A stretch of 64,000 nt of DNA, taken from positions 29,296 to 93,295 of the forward strand of contig JAKSZP010005620.1 of NCBI GenBank assembly GCA_022478985.1. The letters are read 5' to 3'. The translations under genes were made by a program, and so were the position numbers. Within the stretch, counting starts at the first letter, position 1. Each line of letters begins with the position of its first letter. Below are positions 1 to 10,701 of the stretch, in pieces. The stretch is from Massospora cicadina (lineage: Eukaryota > Entomophthoromycota > Entomophthoromycetes > Entomophthorales > Entomophthoraceae). The notes beneath the pieces are model-generated. The model ran no database searches, was not told the DNA's origin, and saw only the letters and a program-made list of their open reading frames with translations.

Positions 1-125
1 CATTTGGAATCAGGTTTAGCTCTGCATCCTATGGGTTGTCTTTTCTTATTGTGTTTTGATTTCTCTCATTTTATTTTACCTGAAGTATCCATCCCCTAGT
101 CAGCCTTATCCAAATAAAAATTAGT
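1..125 (+). repeat. 3' tail of a LINE/SINE-type retroposon (5' end outside window)
   Basis: Positions 88-125 carry the motif TCCATCCCCTAGTCAGC followed by an A-rich end. The same tail occurs at 10375-10402, 24220-24262 and 45510-45550 on this strand, and on the other strand at 7484-7512, 10712-10745 and 27395-27430. No reading frame is supported. The piece is the end of an element that starts upstream of the window. Confidence 0.55.
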
Positions 126-850
126 TAACACTCCTAATGATTCTAAGAAAGTGGTGAGAATCAGTAAACATAATCTGATAGTTTTGGCAAAGTAAAACTT
201 GTGATCTATAGGTGATGAGTCACCTAATTTGAAGATATCAGTGGAGATTAACCTTAACAACAGGGAGAAGGTAGACGCCTAAAGATACTTTTTAATTCAG
301 AGTGTGTTTTTTTCTATAAGAACTGATAATCATAGTCACTGATTGAATTGTTTGCTTTTCATGATTTTGGAGCCCTCTCTCATCAGAGATTCAGTATCTC
401 TCCAAATGTTTGAGGTAAGATGGGAAGTTGCATAAAAAGATTTAGGTAATGGTCCCTAGTATGATATATACGTGAAGCTTTTGTAATAATTCACAATGTA
501 AAGTGAAAACTAGGAAAGATGAAAAATGGGACAAAGCTGTAAGCTCCTCAAGAGAGCTAGAAGGCTGGATGATGCCAAGGTATATAGAATACTAAAATAA
601 AAAAATAGCAGAATTCCAAATTAACAAATATTTATTAATGATATGATAAAAAAAGAATTTTTTAGTGATAATGGTATTACATTATTACTAGGGATGAGTC
701 TTAATACATGTTTAGAAATAACTTTTTTAGGGATAAGGCATTATTATTTCTTGTGTAAAATATTTAGGCGTTAAGGCCCAACTATATATAATTGCTAAGT
801 TGAATTTCATATTTTGAGTAGTACTAGCATTATAAAGTTGTGAAATATCT
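126..850. other. AT-rich stretch without recognisable gene
   Basis: No ORF, tRNA-like promoter or LTR signature is visible. The stretch is the pre-integration site of the full-length LINE that begins at 867. Confidence 0.5.
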
Positions 851-866
851 GGTATATGTCTTTCTT
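851..866. repeat. Target-site duplication of LINE-1w, 3'-side copy
   Basis: The 16-bp sequence GGTATATGTCTTTCTT is identical to 7308-7323 on the other side of the element. Confidence 0.93.
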
Positions 867-920
867 TTTTTAGTACTAGATGGTCCCAACCCAAGGGGGG
901 ATTCATCGATGTTTATTGAA

Positions 921-3900
921 TTACGCCTGGGCTCCTAAGAGCCTGAGGCGAGGGAAGGGGAGGGAGGAGGCATCGAGAAAGGGAAGGGGGTTTGCGCGCC
1001 AGAGCCGTGCTGCAGTGACAACTGAGCGGGGGAGGGTTGGCGACATAGTGCAGACCTTCAGGGCCATCTCAAAGTGTACCTGAAAGTGGGTGATCATGTG
1101 TGGAAGGGTCCACACCTGCTGGTCAAAGGCAGCACGAAGGAAGGAGTTATGGATGGTCCATTGGCTGTGGCATAGGCGAGGACACAGAGGTCGGTGGCAA
1201 CCAGGCAATGTCTGCTCAAACATGAGGTCTTGCACAGGGTGTCCAGACCAGGGCTGAGCATGGAGGAGCGCGCGGGCCTTTGGTCAAAATGCGGCGACAC
1301 CTGGACAGGTGAAAAAACGATGGAGGTGGGAGTCAATAGGCTCACACAGCGGGGGCAGCTTCAGTGCTGGAAGGTAGGGCCAGTCCGGTCCCCTGTCCTG
1401 TATGAACAGTGGAGCACTCTCCATAAGGTGTTGGACACCTTTGCTGACAGGATGGGGTGATAGACGTCCTTCCACAATTCCTTAAGGTCAAATCTCACGG
1501 AGGGAGGGAGGAGCTCAAGGAGTCTTGGGCGGATGGGAGGACGATCTTGGGGGTTGAGGCGAGTTGTGACAACTTGTCCATTGTGCACAATTGCATGGCG
1601 ACGTGGGCTGAGGCCAGGGCCTTCCCTTCTGTATGGGAAGGCATGGTGGATCCGCGCGCCTACTCGTTTCAGGGCAAGGAGAGCCTGGTTCCAGTAGGGG
1701 GATGAGGATGGTTTTAGGCGATGGCCTGGGTGGTTTGTGAGCCACTCCCCTAGTGAGGTCAGAGATGCTCTAGGAAGACCCAGAGCTGCTGACACTGACT
1801 GGCGGAGGGCGGGCGCCCATTGGGGCATGGGGGTCGCGTCCCAGCAGACAATCGGCCATAGGAACTTCAGGAAGATTGTGGTGGCGTGGGATCGCGTGTC
1901 CAGAAGCCCTAGGCCCCCTTCATTGCAGGGTCGGGCAATGGTTGAGAGGGCTATTGGTGGATGGTTTGAGCCCCAGATCCAACAGCGGAGGAGTACATTG
2001 AGCCGCGTATAAAAGGCATCTGTGAATGGGCAGACGTGCGCTAGGAACCAGACTTTGGAGAGGAGGAACACATTGGCCATCAGAGCTCGACCCTGGGGGG
2101 TGATGTGCCGCCGGTTCCAGCTGGCAATCCTGGAGTTAACTGCTGCAAGGAGCAAGTCCTCATTGTCTTTTAGCGCAACTCCTTGTTGGTTGGTGAGAAC
2201 GCCCAGGTGACGGAAGGTACCGCGCTCAGGTTCAATACCAAATGGTGGGGGGAAGGTGGGGGAGCCGACCTGTACAACTGTTGTCTTGGAGGTGTTGACC
2301 ATGGCGTTGGACGCCTTGGTGTACCTCTCAATGGTCACAGCAGCGAGGGCAACATCCCCAGGGCAGCCAAATGCAATGGCAGTGTCATCTGCAAATGCCA
2401 TGGTGCGTGTGGGGGCTTTACCTGGGACCAGAATCTCTGTTAGCTTGTCCTGTAAGGAGGCCAAGAGGGGGTCAAGGGTGATGTTAAAAAGGATAGGGCT
2501 CAGGGGTCCCTTGCCGGAGACCTTGTCCAACTGGTACTGCCATTGTAAAACCCATTGGCGCCAGGACTCTGGTGTGGAGCTGGTCATAGAGCGCTGATAT
2601 CCAGCGCCTAGCTGCGGGTGGGAGATGGAAGCGGGCCAGGGAAGCATCAATATACTTCCAGGCTACCCGATCATATGCTTTCTCCATATCCAGAAGAGCC
2701 ACAAAGCCATTCACCTTACGAGAGTTAGCAGTCAAAGTCACGTGAAGGTCATTATAGTTGTCCCATAACGACCTCCCCGGAATAAAACCGTACTGGGATG
2801 GGGAGAGGCGAGGTGACACCCATTTGGTGATGCGGTTGGCCAGAAGCTTCGTGAAGAGCTTGTGGTCTGTGTTGATCAACGCTATGGGGCGCCAGTTCGC
2901 CAGGTTCTCACGGTCTGACTTCTTGTGAATGAGGGTCGTGATTGAGCCTCTGGAGTCGGGGAGGACCTCGCCATTCACCAAGAGTGCAGCGAAGAGGTCG
3001 CGGAGGGTTCTGGCTATCACTGCAGGTTCCAGAAGGTACACCTCAAAGGGTATTCCGTCTGGGCCTGGGGCTTTAAGCCGTGGGGATTTCAGAAGGGTTT
3101 CCATCACCTCCTGGATGGAAATAGGCGCCAGTAGAGCCTCATCAGCCCGTGGGTCAATGGGCGGCTCTGAGCCCGCCACAGGAAGTCTTGGATGTCCGAT
3201 GGGTCCACCTGGGTGGCATGGAAGAGGCTGGAGTAGAAGCGGTGTAGTTCCTGCGTGATTTCTCCTTATCTGAAGTGGTTGTAGTGCCAATCTTCAGTGC
3301 AGTAATATCCTGCGCTGTTGACCGGGCTTTCTGTTTCTGAAAGAAGAAGGGTGGGGCGTTCCCATTGAGCATAGTAACGAGATGTTGTAAAGTTTGCTGC
3401 CTGTTCTTCCTGCAGTGTGAGCTCCAAGCGGAGTGCTTCCTGCGCCGCTTCCCAGTCTTCCAACCATCTGGGAGAGGGCGAAGGCTGGCAGTTTCGCTCT
3501 AGATGTCTGATTCTGGCTTCCGCCCTTTTGACTCTGGCGCGAGCTGCAGTCATCTGGGCTTTGGCACAGTTGTAAGCAACGCGGGTGATGCCCCTCCTTG
3601 GTCACCGCCCATCTAGCCTTGTGGTCAAGCAGGTGGGGTGGGGGGAGGTGAGAGTCTCCCGGATGGTCATAGACAGCTTCTCCTTAGTGAAGGGGTTGTT
3701 GAGAAGAGCTGGGGCAACCCTAGGCCAGAACCTACGCGACGGTCTAAGTGTGGTGGTGAGGACAACGGTGAGTGACCTGTGATCACTCAGATGGTTGTCA
3801 CGAGAGATGGGAGAGGAGACGCGGCCAATTAGCAGGGGGCCAATCAGTGCCATATCTATGCGTGACGCTGACTGGAAAGCTCCTCCATCATACTGGATCC

Positions 3901-4456
3901 TAGTCATGCAACCTAGGCCAGACGCGGAGGGTGGAAGCGCATCTATAAAGCCACTCAGGCGAAGGAAATCCTGGAGGCGACTTGATCCAGGGCGTTCCTT
4001 TGCTGCAGGGGGGTAAGAGTCACGGACGCGACTTATGGTTGTGTTGAAATCTCCTAAGAGGACTGTATTCCGTGGGAGATTGAGTTGGAGGAGCTCTTCC
4101 AAGAGCCGATTTTGCTCCTGACCTGCATTAGGCAGGTAGATGCTTGCAGCGAAGAAGGAGAAGTCAGGAGTGGTGAGTTTGGCCAGTATTGCGGCCACCT
4201 AGATATTGTGAAAAGAATGGGTTTTAACCCGGGGATTCAAAACAATAAGGGCGGCATGGTTTGTCCAGAAGGAGTTGCCTCCAAACTGTTCATTCCATGC
4301 AGATTGTTCGTGGGGGAGGATATGGGGCTCCTGGACAGCAGCGATGTCAATTTGTGCTGACCTGAAGTTTCGGAGGAGGCGGGCTCTCCGCTTAAAGTCC
4401 CGCAACCCATTTGCGTTGATGGATTGCAGGGCCAGGGTGCTGCCATGGGGACTCAT
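921..4456 (-). pseudogene. LINE-1w ORF2: endonuclease, reverse transcriptase, zinc finger; broken
   Basis: ORF2 starts at ATG 4456. The APE-type endonuclease (4456 to about 3640) shows SINANGL, the catalytic Glu of AVQEPH, LLGDFNT, SRIDMAL and LSDHRSL. The RT (about 3200-2200) shows KAPGPDGIPFEVYLL, NWRPIALINTDHKLFTK, QYGFIPGRSLWDN, LLDMEKAYDRVAW, GQGLRQG and the active site MAFADDTAI. A long thumb/connection follows, including the GGLGLL motif. A C-terminal CX2C...H...C zinc finger is spread over frames near 1330-1470. Defects: in-frame TAG at 4199-4201; shifts near 3640 and 3585; a shift near 3270; a one-base shift in GQGLRQG (about 2520); further shifts downstream of 1470. All catalytic motifs are still present, so inactivation looks recent relative to other elements here. 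Confidence 0.9.
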
Positions 4457-4622
4457 AGCTGTTCCCCTCCATGTCCTGGGGGGTTGCCAGCGCTTAAACC
4501 TGCTGCTGTGAGGCGGCTAGTTTTGAGTCCTTTAGCTTGACTATTAGCTGCAATCCGTGAGGAGCGTCGAGGGTTCTGAGGGGGAAGGAGAGGGTGGGGG
4601 GCGGAGGACCCAGTAAGCCAGC

Positions 4623-7211
4623 CTAGGATGCTGCCCCGCTCCGTTGCAGGGGAAGGACCTGAGGGTGCTCAATGGTGACCTCCGCGGTGTCCCCATTTGA
4701 TGAGTCTGAGTCCATATTCACTTCCTCCAACACTGGATCCGCGCGAAATGGACTGTGGGGTTGGGGTAGGACTCTTTGAGGTGGCACTTCTACCGCAGGC
4801 CGCGAGTTGCCAGTCCATGCTGGTGGGCATAGCTCCATTGGGAGCTGAGGGCTGATGCGATAAATCGCTGGTGGAGGTTGGTGGGGGTGCCGCGGAGCCC
4901 TGAGTGGGGGTGGCTGACGAGGGGCACCCTGTGGGAGATGCCTTGCGCTTGGTGAGAGAGGGAGTTGACTCTGGGAGATTGGAGGGGGTGCCCATTGGAA
5001 GGGGGGCATGAGCGCGAAGGTATCCCACACCAATAGTGGGGTTAGCTGTTTCAACTGCTAGGCGTAAGGCCTCAGGGGACAGGTCTTGAACGGGAACCCA
5101 TTGTGTGGGTTGAGGAATTGCTGCTGCAGCCATGTGGGATCATTTTTGGCCTGGTTTAGGCCCCTGGGTGGTGGCTAAGAGGGCTTGTTTTCGAGCTGTG
5201 CAGCCACTATACAAGTGTCCAAGGGCGTTACACCATGAACACCGGGGGCGCACCTGATCAGGGTCGACAAAAAAGATCTCAGGGCATGCCCAACTACCGC
5301 CACACGAGGAATAACCTCAATGTTACGGGATACAGTGGGGGAGGGGATGAACGACGCCCTAGCAGTGTGAGCTCTTTGAGTGGGAGCATAGTAAGAGGGG
5401 ACGCTAAAGTCCACTGAAAGAACAGACCCAAACTCCATTAAACCACGATGGAGTGCCAGTTTAAGAGACTCAGGATCAACAGTCGTTGGTAGGTTGGAAA
5501 AAGTAACCCATGAAATTTTCTCCAGGTGAGAGCGTGTGCGGGAGATGCGAAGAGATCCGCGTGGAATAATGACCTGGAGGGTGGCAGCATGGTCAGCAAG
5601 GGCAGCTTCAGTGAAGCCCACATCGATGTAGTGGCCCTCCACTGATTCATGGATGGTGGTGTTAATAGGGAATGTCTCCGCAATTGCTGCAAAGTATGAG
5701 AAGTAATCCTCTGTATAGAATTCAACAGGGTTATGCCCATAATAAAGGCGAATTGCGTGGGAGAGGGTTGAGCGAGGTAGAGCTTTTTGCGCTCTAGTTT
5801 CGGCCCATTTCTTCTTAACATCAGCAATAAACGCCACTTCACGGGGATCAGCTTTGGGTAGCGTTGGTGCCAGAGGTTTTTGCCACGCCCCAGTGGCTCC
5901 TTTGGTACGTTTGTGTTTGCTTTGGGCTGCAATTGCAGGTTGAGTGTGAGCTGTTGGTTTGGACAAGTTTGCGGAGTTCCCTTGTTTCTGGAATGTTACA
6001 GCAGTTGCTGGCGTCATATTAAATTGAGGGGCGGTTTGTTGGGCCTCGCTAAATTGGGGAGGCCCATCCAGATTGGAATTAACTCCAGCCAGTTGGGAGG
6101 AGGGAGATGTTTCATCACCATCCCAATCTATTTGGGTAAATTCAGCCCGAGTATTTGCTGTGATTTTGTGGGCAAAACTCACTGGCTGATTGGTGAATTG
6201 GTCGTTTTCAGCATATTGAGATAAAGTGCCGACTTGAGAAGTGCCAATTATGGGGTTTAAATGGGACGGGTGAGATTGGAACTGGTGTGAAGTTCCAAAA
6301 TCTGAACCATTTAAATCCCCATTGGGAAGAGTAGATTGTCCCAATTTGGTGCTTAGTGAACCAGAATGTGCGGCTAATCCAACCTTACATCCGAGGGTTT
6401 GGGGGCCAGGTGATTGTTGGGCCTCGCTAAATTGGGGAGTCCCATCCAGATTGGAATTAACTCCAGCCAATTGGGAGGAGGGCGATGTTTCATCACCATC
6501 CCAATCTATTTAGGTAAATTCAGCCCGAGTGTTTGCTGTGATTTCGTGGGCAAAACTCATTGGCTGATTAGTGAATTGGTCGTTTTCAGTATATTGCGAT
6601 AAAGTGCCGACTTGAGAAGTGCCAATTATGGGGTTTAAATGGGACGGGTGAGATTGGAACTGGTGTGAAGTTCCAAAATCCGAACCATTTGAATCCTCAT
6701 TGGGAAGAGTAGATTGTCCCAATTTGGTGCTTAGTGAACCAGAATGTGCGGCTAATCCAACCTTACATCTGAGGATTTGGGGGCCAGGTAGCTGGGTATT
6801 GCCCCTCATGGAGGGATCCAGAAACACGGTGTCAGCAATAATAGATGGGGCTGAATTAGCTGACACAATGGGGGAAGTGAATGTCTGGATGGGCTGAGTT
6901 GCATTCAACTGAGCAGACGCCATTAAAACAGCGTGGGTGATGGCCTCCTTGGTTGGAGGGGGCCCAGCGGGTTGGTGGGAGGCAGCACACACAGAGCTGT
7001 TAGGCGTGCAGGTTGCAGAAGTGCGATCAGGTGAACTGGCGCTAGTTGGAGTAGCTCCAGGTTGGGGGGTGGTGCCTGCTTTCATGGCTGCTGCTTGAGA
7101 GTGGGTGATTCTGGTTGACCCTGAGGTGGGTAACCGAGGGTTGCTTCGTTTGGGGGTGGTGCTGGCTCGTTTGGCATAGCCTGCGGGTTCTTTTGCGGGG
7201 TTTCCCGCCAT
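4623..7211 (-). pseudogene. LINE-1w ORF1 (Gag-like, CCHC zinc knuckle), broken
   Basis: ORF1 encodes the RNA-binding, RNP-forming protein of the LINE. It starts at the ATG at 7211 with a long Ser/Thr/Pro/Gln-rich N-terminal half. A globular region follows (about 5850-5290, including VIIPRGSLRISR), then one zinc knuckle, CSWCNALGHLYSGC (CX2CX4HX4C), at about 5190-5235. The same frame continues after a TGA at 5140-5142 into a Pro/Ser-rich and then acidic C-terminus ending near 4623. Defects seen: TAA at 6510-6512 where the duplicated copy reads CAA; a one-base shift that fits an A6 run at 5269-5274, after which the knuckle frame resumes; the TGA at 5140; and a shift near 4760. Where ORF1 really ends (5140 or 4623) is inference. 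Confidence 0.8.
6036..6789 (-). repeat. 378-bp tandem duplication inside LINE-1w ORF1
   Basis: Two copies (about 6036-6411 and 6414-6789) lie head to tail with a 378-bp (126-codon) period. For example, GGGCCTCGCTAAATTGGGGA starts at 6041 and 6419. The duplication is in frame and sits in the low-complexity N-terminal half of ORF1. The copies differ at only scattered bases, one of which makes the TAA stop at 6510. Confidence 0.93.
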
Positions 7212-7307
7212 ATTTGCTAATAGTTTTTGTAAATCTCTTTAGTGGAGCTAAATTTCAGGCTGAATTGATTTTCGAAAAGTGATGCTTAGCAGAAAGAGAT
7301 TTTTTTT

Positions 7308-7323
7308 GGTATATGTCTTTCTT
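7308..7323. repeat. Target-site duplication of LINE-1w, 5'-side copy
   Basis: Identical 16-mer to 851-866. It fixes the 5' end of the LINE at 7307 and shows the copy is not 5'-truncated. Confidence 0.93.
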
Positions 7324-7483
7324 GATGTTGCATTTATGGCAAATTCTACCTCCTTTATTAATTTTGCAAACTGTTAAATGATTTAGATTTTTAAGAGGGC
7401 AACTTATTGAGTTTATCTTTATCTATCATATACTTGAAAATTATGAAGGAGTCGTTAAACTGATTGGACTTTCTTCTATTTAT

Positions 7484-7512
7484 TTGGAAAAGTTGACCAG
7501 GGGATGTACACT
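7484..7512 (-). repeat. 3' tail motif of LINE-4w
   Basis: On the minus strand this reads GTACATCCCCTGGTCAAC then an AT-rich end, a variant of the tail at 24220-24262 and 27395-27430. It lies beyond the SINE in the LINE-4w 3' UTR and is taken as the true 3' end. Confidence 0.5.
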
Positions 7513-7524
7513 TCTAATGTAATG

Positions 7525-7577
7525 ATATATAATAATTATAATAATAATAATAATAATAATAATAATCATAATAATAG
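7525..7577. repeat. (AAT)n microsatellite
   Basis: Runs of AAT/ATA trinucleotides with few interruptions. A similar but poorer stretch lies at 7702-7756 on the other side of the SINE. Confidence 0.9.
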
Positions 7578-7703
7578 GGTGGCTAGGCTGGCAGGTAAAA
7601 CTGCTTCCACCCTAGTGTAAGTTTCGAGTTCAAAACTTGAACTGGGTAGAAAAAATTCTAAATGTGGTATACCTGTCCCAAGGTCACCCACCTCGAGTAT
7701 TTT
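7577..7703 (+). mobile_element. Short tRNA-derived SINE between AAT repeats
   Basis: The head GGTGGCTAGGCTGG (about 7579-7592) looks like an RNA polymerase III A box. GAGTTCAAAAC (7626-7636) looks like a degenerate B box at tRNA-like spacing. The tail CCCAAGGTCACCCACCTC (about 7678-7695) is a variant of the shared 3' tail. It is flanked on both sides by (AAT)n DNA, so a TSD cannot be told from the repeat. Inserted in the LINE-4w 3' UTR. Confidence 0.6.
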
Positions 7704-7877
7704 ATAATAATAATAATAATATGATTAATAATATGAATAATAATACGAATAATTAAAAAGACTCCCCAGAGGGTTCATAGTTCCTCCTGGTGTCATCCTG
7801 GACCGCCAGGTTTTTTGACAACGGGGGGATTTATGCTGAATTATACTTGGATGCAGCATGAATGAAGGAATGAGTCA

Positions 7878-8438
7878 CTATATAGGAACAATATAAGGAC
7901 ATGATATGATTAGCCTTCTGTTGCGTGGGGTCATATTTTCAAACAACCATACTTGAAAATGTTCCAATATATAGTAGTGAAGACGATTGGTGGCTTCTTG
8001 GTGGGTAGGCATATTTTTAAATGAATCCAATATTATAGTATGGATTGTCCAAAGTGCTATTTCACCTTTTAATGCCTGTAAAGATGGATGAATAGGTGAC
8101 TCCATGTTGAAAGCAAACATGGTGCTAGCTAAGCTAAATGATTGTCCATTGCCTTGACAAAATAGGTGCATGACCTCTTTCCAGATAACTAACAATGTTG
8201 GACATTGTTCTAGGCGGTGTACTAAGCTCCCATATTGGCCACATATTGTGCATGAAGAGTGGGTGATGTTTGATTGTTCTGTCATGAAATACACTCTTCT
8301 CATGCATCTCCAAAAATGTTCATTCATTCTGGGTTGTAGTAGTGAGTGGTTTGTGCATCTCCAGGCAATTCTCTGAGTCTCTAGGATGTATGGTATGTTC
8401 ATTTGATCCAGGTAAATAATCCTGGAAACTGTACTCAT
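7878..8438 (-). pseudogene. LINE-4w ORF2 C-terminal zinc-finger domain
   Basis: An open 186-codon segment. The region around 8220-8260 encodes CTICGQYGSLVHRLEQCP, a CX2C...HX4C finger typical of the C-terminus of LINE RTs. It is followed by a helical segment (VIWKEVMHLF). It matches LINE-3w (27496-27966), which has MCGQYGTLFHRLEKCP in the same place, so both belong to one family or sister families. Confidence 0.82.
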
Positions 8439-8860
8439 GTTTCAGTTTATCATGTTCTCTATAACTACTTGGCCATTAACCTCTTGTCTGTGAGTTAGCC
8501 TTGTTTGACCTCAGTGGCTGGTCTGGACACTTATGTGAATCTTCCACTCTGCTCTTCTCATGGTTAAAATTATTTTTATAAAGTGTACAGAAGTACCATG
8601 CGGTCCTGCAGTTGTTAGGTAGGATTCCAAACACTTAATCAATGAGTTTGGATGATTTGGAATTCTTATTTGGAGCGCTTGTGCATAAATAGATCTTGCT
8701 GCTCTAGCCTAATGTATGTCTGGAAGAGCTGGACTAGTCACCTGAGCTATCCAGGATCCTAGTATATGGGCCGCTTTCTCTACACAATTAGTTAGCCTCA
8801 TACCTCCATTCCTCCTAGAGACATATAAAGATTCAAGGCGCACATGGGTTTTATGGTCAG

Positions 8861-10693
8861 TTAAAGACATTCTTGTATTAAGGCATTTATTGTGTTAAAT
8901 AAGGACAGCAAAAAAGCAATTGCATGAACCATAAACCATATAATTGATAATATCATTGAATTGGCTATCACAACTTTTTCAGTTAAACTTGTATGATGTC
9001 CATGTAAGGAGGCAATGCGATTTGTTATTCTATCTAGGAGTTTATTTTCTATCATGGTGTTGGCGTACCCCCTGCCTCCAACCATACCCCCAAGTGGTGG
9101 ACATGTCCAGCTTCCAGCTTGGTAGTGAAGGGAAGTTCTAGTGGAGTAATTAGTGATCTTTTACTCTTAGATCCGTTGATGAGTCTTAATGTTGTATTAG
9201 TCTGTTGACTCGAGGAGGATAGCGTCCAATAGGTCTTATATCTCCCTAGGAGTATAATTACAGTTTTTCCAGCATTAAGTGATTCATTGCTGATGGATGA
9301 GTATCCTTGTATTATTTTCTCAAGTATGCGAGCATCCTGGTTGCTGGAGATACCCACCACACAGTTGTCAGTGAAAGCCATCATTTTGACTGGTGGTTGG
9401 CCAAGGACATTGATTCCATTGATGAGGGCAAATATCTTGGCTTAGGGGATCAAGACTAAAATTAAATAAAGTAGAGTGCTTAGAGGGTCCCCTTGTCTGA
9501 GTCCCCTCTGTGGAAAAAACTAGGTTAGCTAAAAAACCTGCTCCACGCTCAGCCATGGTAGCTGACTCTGTGAACAACATCACCCAGTTTATAAACCATT
9601 TTTGGTGTTTAAATTTTTGAAGTCAAGCCTTGAGATAAGTCTAGATCTCCTGTCATATGCCTTCTGTTGATTTAAAAAGACAAGCGCTCCAGAGGCTTTA
9701 TATTGGCAGACAGTTTGAAACTTGCGAATATTTTACCATATGGATCTCTTGGAACAAATCCATAATAATATGGGGAATCACATCAGTTGAAAATTCCCCT
9801 AATCGTTTGGCCATAATTTTTGTAGTTATTTTAGTGTCATTTTGTTATGGAGATTGGGCGACAATTAGATAGGTTTAGTCTATCCCTTTTTTAAAAGAGT
9901 TTGACTGTGTATGCTTCTTTGCCTCCAGGTAGAAGGCATGTTACCATAATGCACTTATTCATGGAAGCTAAAAGAGTATAAGAAATGTTATTAAAAAACT
10001 TTTTATAAAATTTGTATGGAAGCCCATCAGGTCCAGGGCATTTCCCTCATGGTGCATTGTTCATCACTTCCCATAATTACTCACATGATATTAAGTTAAT
10101 TAACTTATTGGTTTGAAAGGGAGGATACCCCAGTGGTAGAATATGGACTCACTACCACTGCCTCCCCAAGTTTGATCCTGGTATATGAACTTTGAGTAGA
10201 GGACAATTATGACTGTGTTGGTATTGCATACCAATGCCTCAAACTGACATATCAAATAGCTTGGCGGTCTATGGAGTTCCTGGCCTATCATCCGCCATGC
10301 ATGGAGGTTTTCTGGGGTTTATCCTCCTTTCCCATTTCTTTGATCTCTTAATTGAAGCAGTATCATCCCCAGGTTGTCCCACCTCAAATAAAAATTAAAA
10401 TTTTATTGGTTTGAGCCGCAGTGTCATTATGTGCATTGGTGAGGAATTTTTCAATTTTGGCTGGTTTGACCAGGTCAGATTTATATAAATCTGTATAAAA
10501 CCTGTGTACTTCAGTTGTGAATTCCTTGGGTGTTTCCACTATGGATGTATCCAGTATTGGGTCCTGTTTGCAGGCTACTGTGTTCTTTCAGGCGTAAAAT
10601 ATATGGAAAAAATAGGTTTGAACAAGTCTCTCCATCTTTTAGGTTTTTTGCTCTGTATCTAACACCAACGTGGTGTAGATTTTTGCATATCAA
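8861..10693 (-). pseudogene. LINE-4w ORF2 reverse transcriptase, degenerate
   Basis: Fragments in several frames follow the LINE RT order: a linker at 10693-10511, fingers/palm about 10090-9590, the active-site block at 9384-9368, then thumb at 9085-8861. The active site reads MAFTDN at 9364-9375, where LINE-1w has MAFADD. Both changes (Ala codon to ACT, Asp codon to AAC) fit G-to-A. The enzyme would be dead even without the frameshifts. Confidence 0.75.
10117..10402 (+). mobile_element. tRNA-derived SINE (286 bp) with 12-bp TSD
   Basis: Flanked by the exact 12-mer TTATTGGTTTGA at 10105-10116 and 10403-10414. The head has an A-box-like TACCCCAGTGGTAGA (from 10126) and a B-box-like AGTTTGATCCT (10169-10179). 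A tRNA-unrelated body follows, and the 3' end CATCCCCAGGTTGTCCCACC plus an A-rich run matches the shared tail. Inserted antisense into the LINE-4w RT. Confidence 0.88.
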
Positions 10694-10701
10694 GGTGTTT
10701 A
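10684..10701. repeat. TSD of half-LINE copy 1, 3' side
   Basis: TGCATATCAAGGTGTTTA, one mismatch to 12624-12641. Confidence 0.85.

Larger units (their letters stand above)
867..7307 (-). mobile_element. LINE-1w: full-length non-LTR retrotransposon with TSD
   Basis: The element is bounded by an exact 16-bp direct repeat, GGTATATGTCTTTCTT, at 851-866 and 7308-7323, the hallmark of target-primed reverse transcription. On the minus strand it starts with a short 5' UTR (7212-7307), then ORF1 (7211-4623), then ORF2 with endonuclease, RT and zinc finger (4456 to about 921). It ends with a short A run next to the left TSD. Its 5' end (AATCTCTTTCTGCT) resembles the 5' end of the half-LINE at 12623. 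The domain order fits the fungal Tad-like or L1-like supergroup; the exact clade is not resolved. It is the best-preserved LINE here but has several frameshifts and stops. Confidence 0.93.

Noticed and set aside
1194..1460. Plus-strand ORFs within 880-7200 as host genes
   Set aside because: They are reverse-frame shadows of the LINE-1w ORF1/ORF2 and carry no recognisable domain.
7577..7650. tRNA gene
   Set aside because: The A and B boxes are tRNA-like, but the acceptor stem does not close and a LINE-type tail follows. A tRNA-derived SINE explains it better; the same holds for 10117 and 46189.
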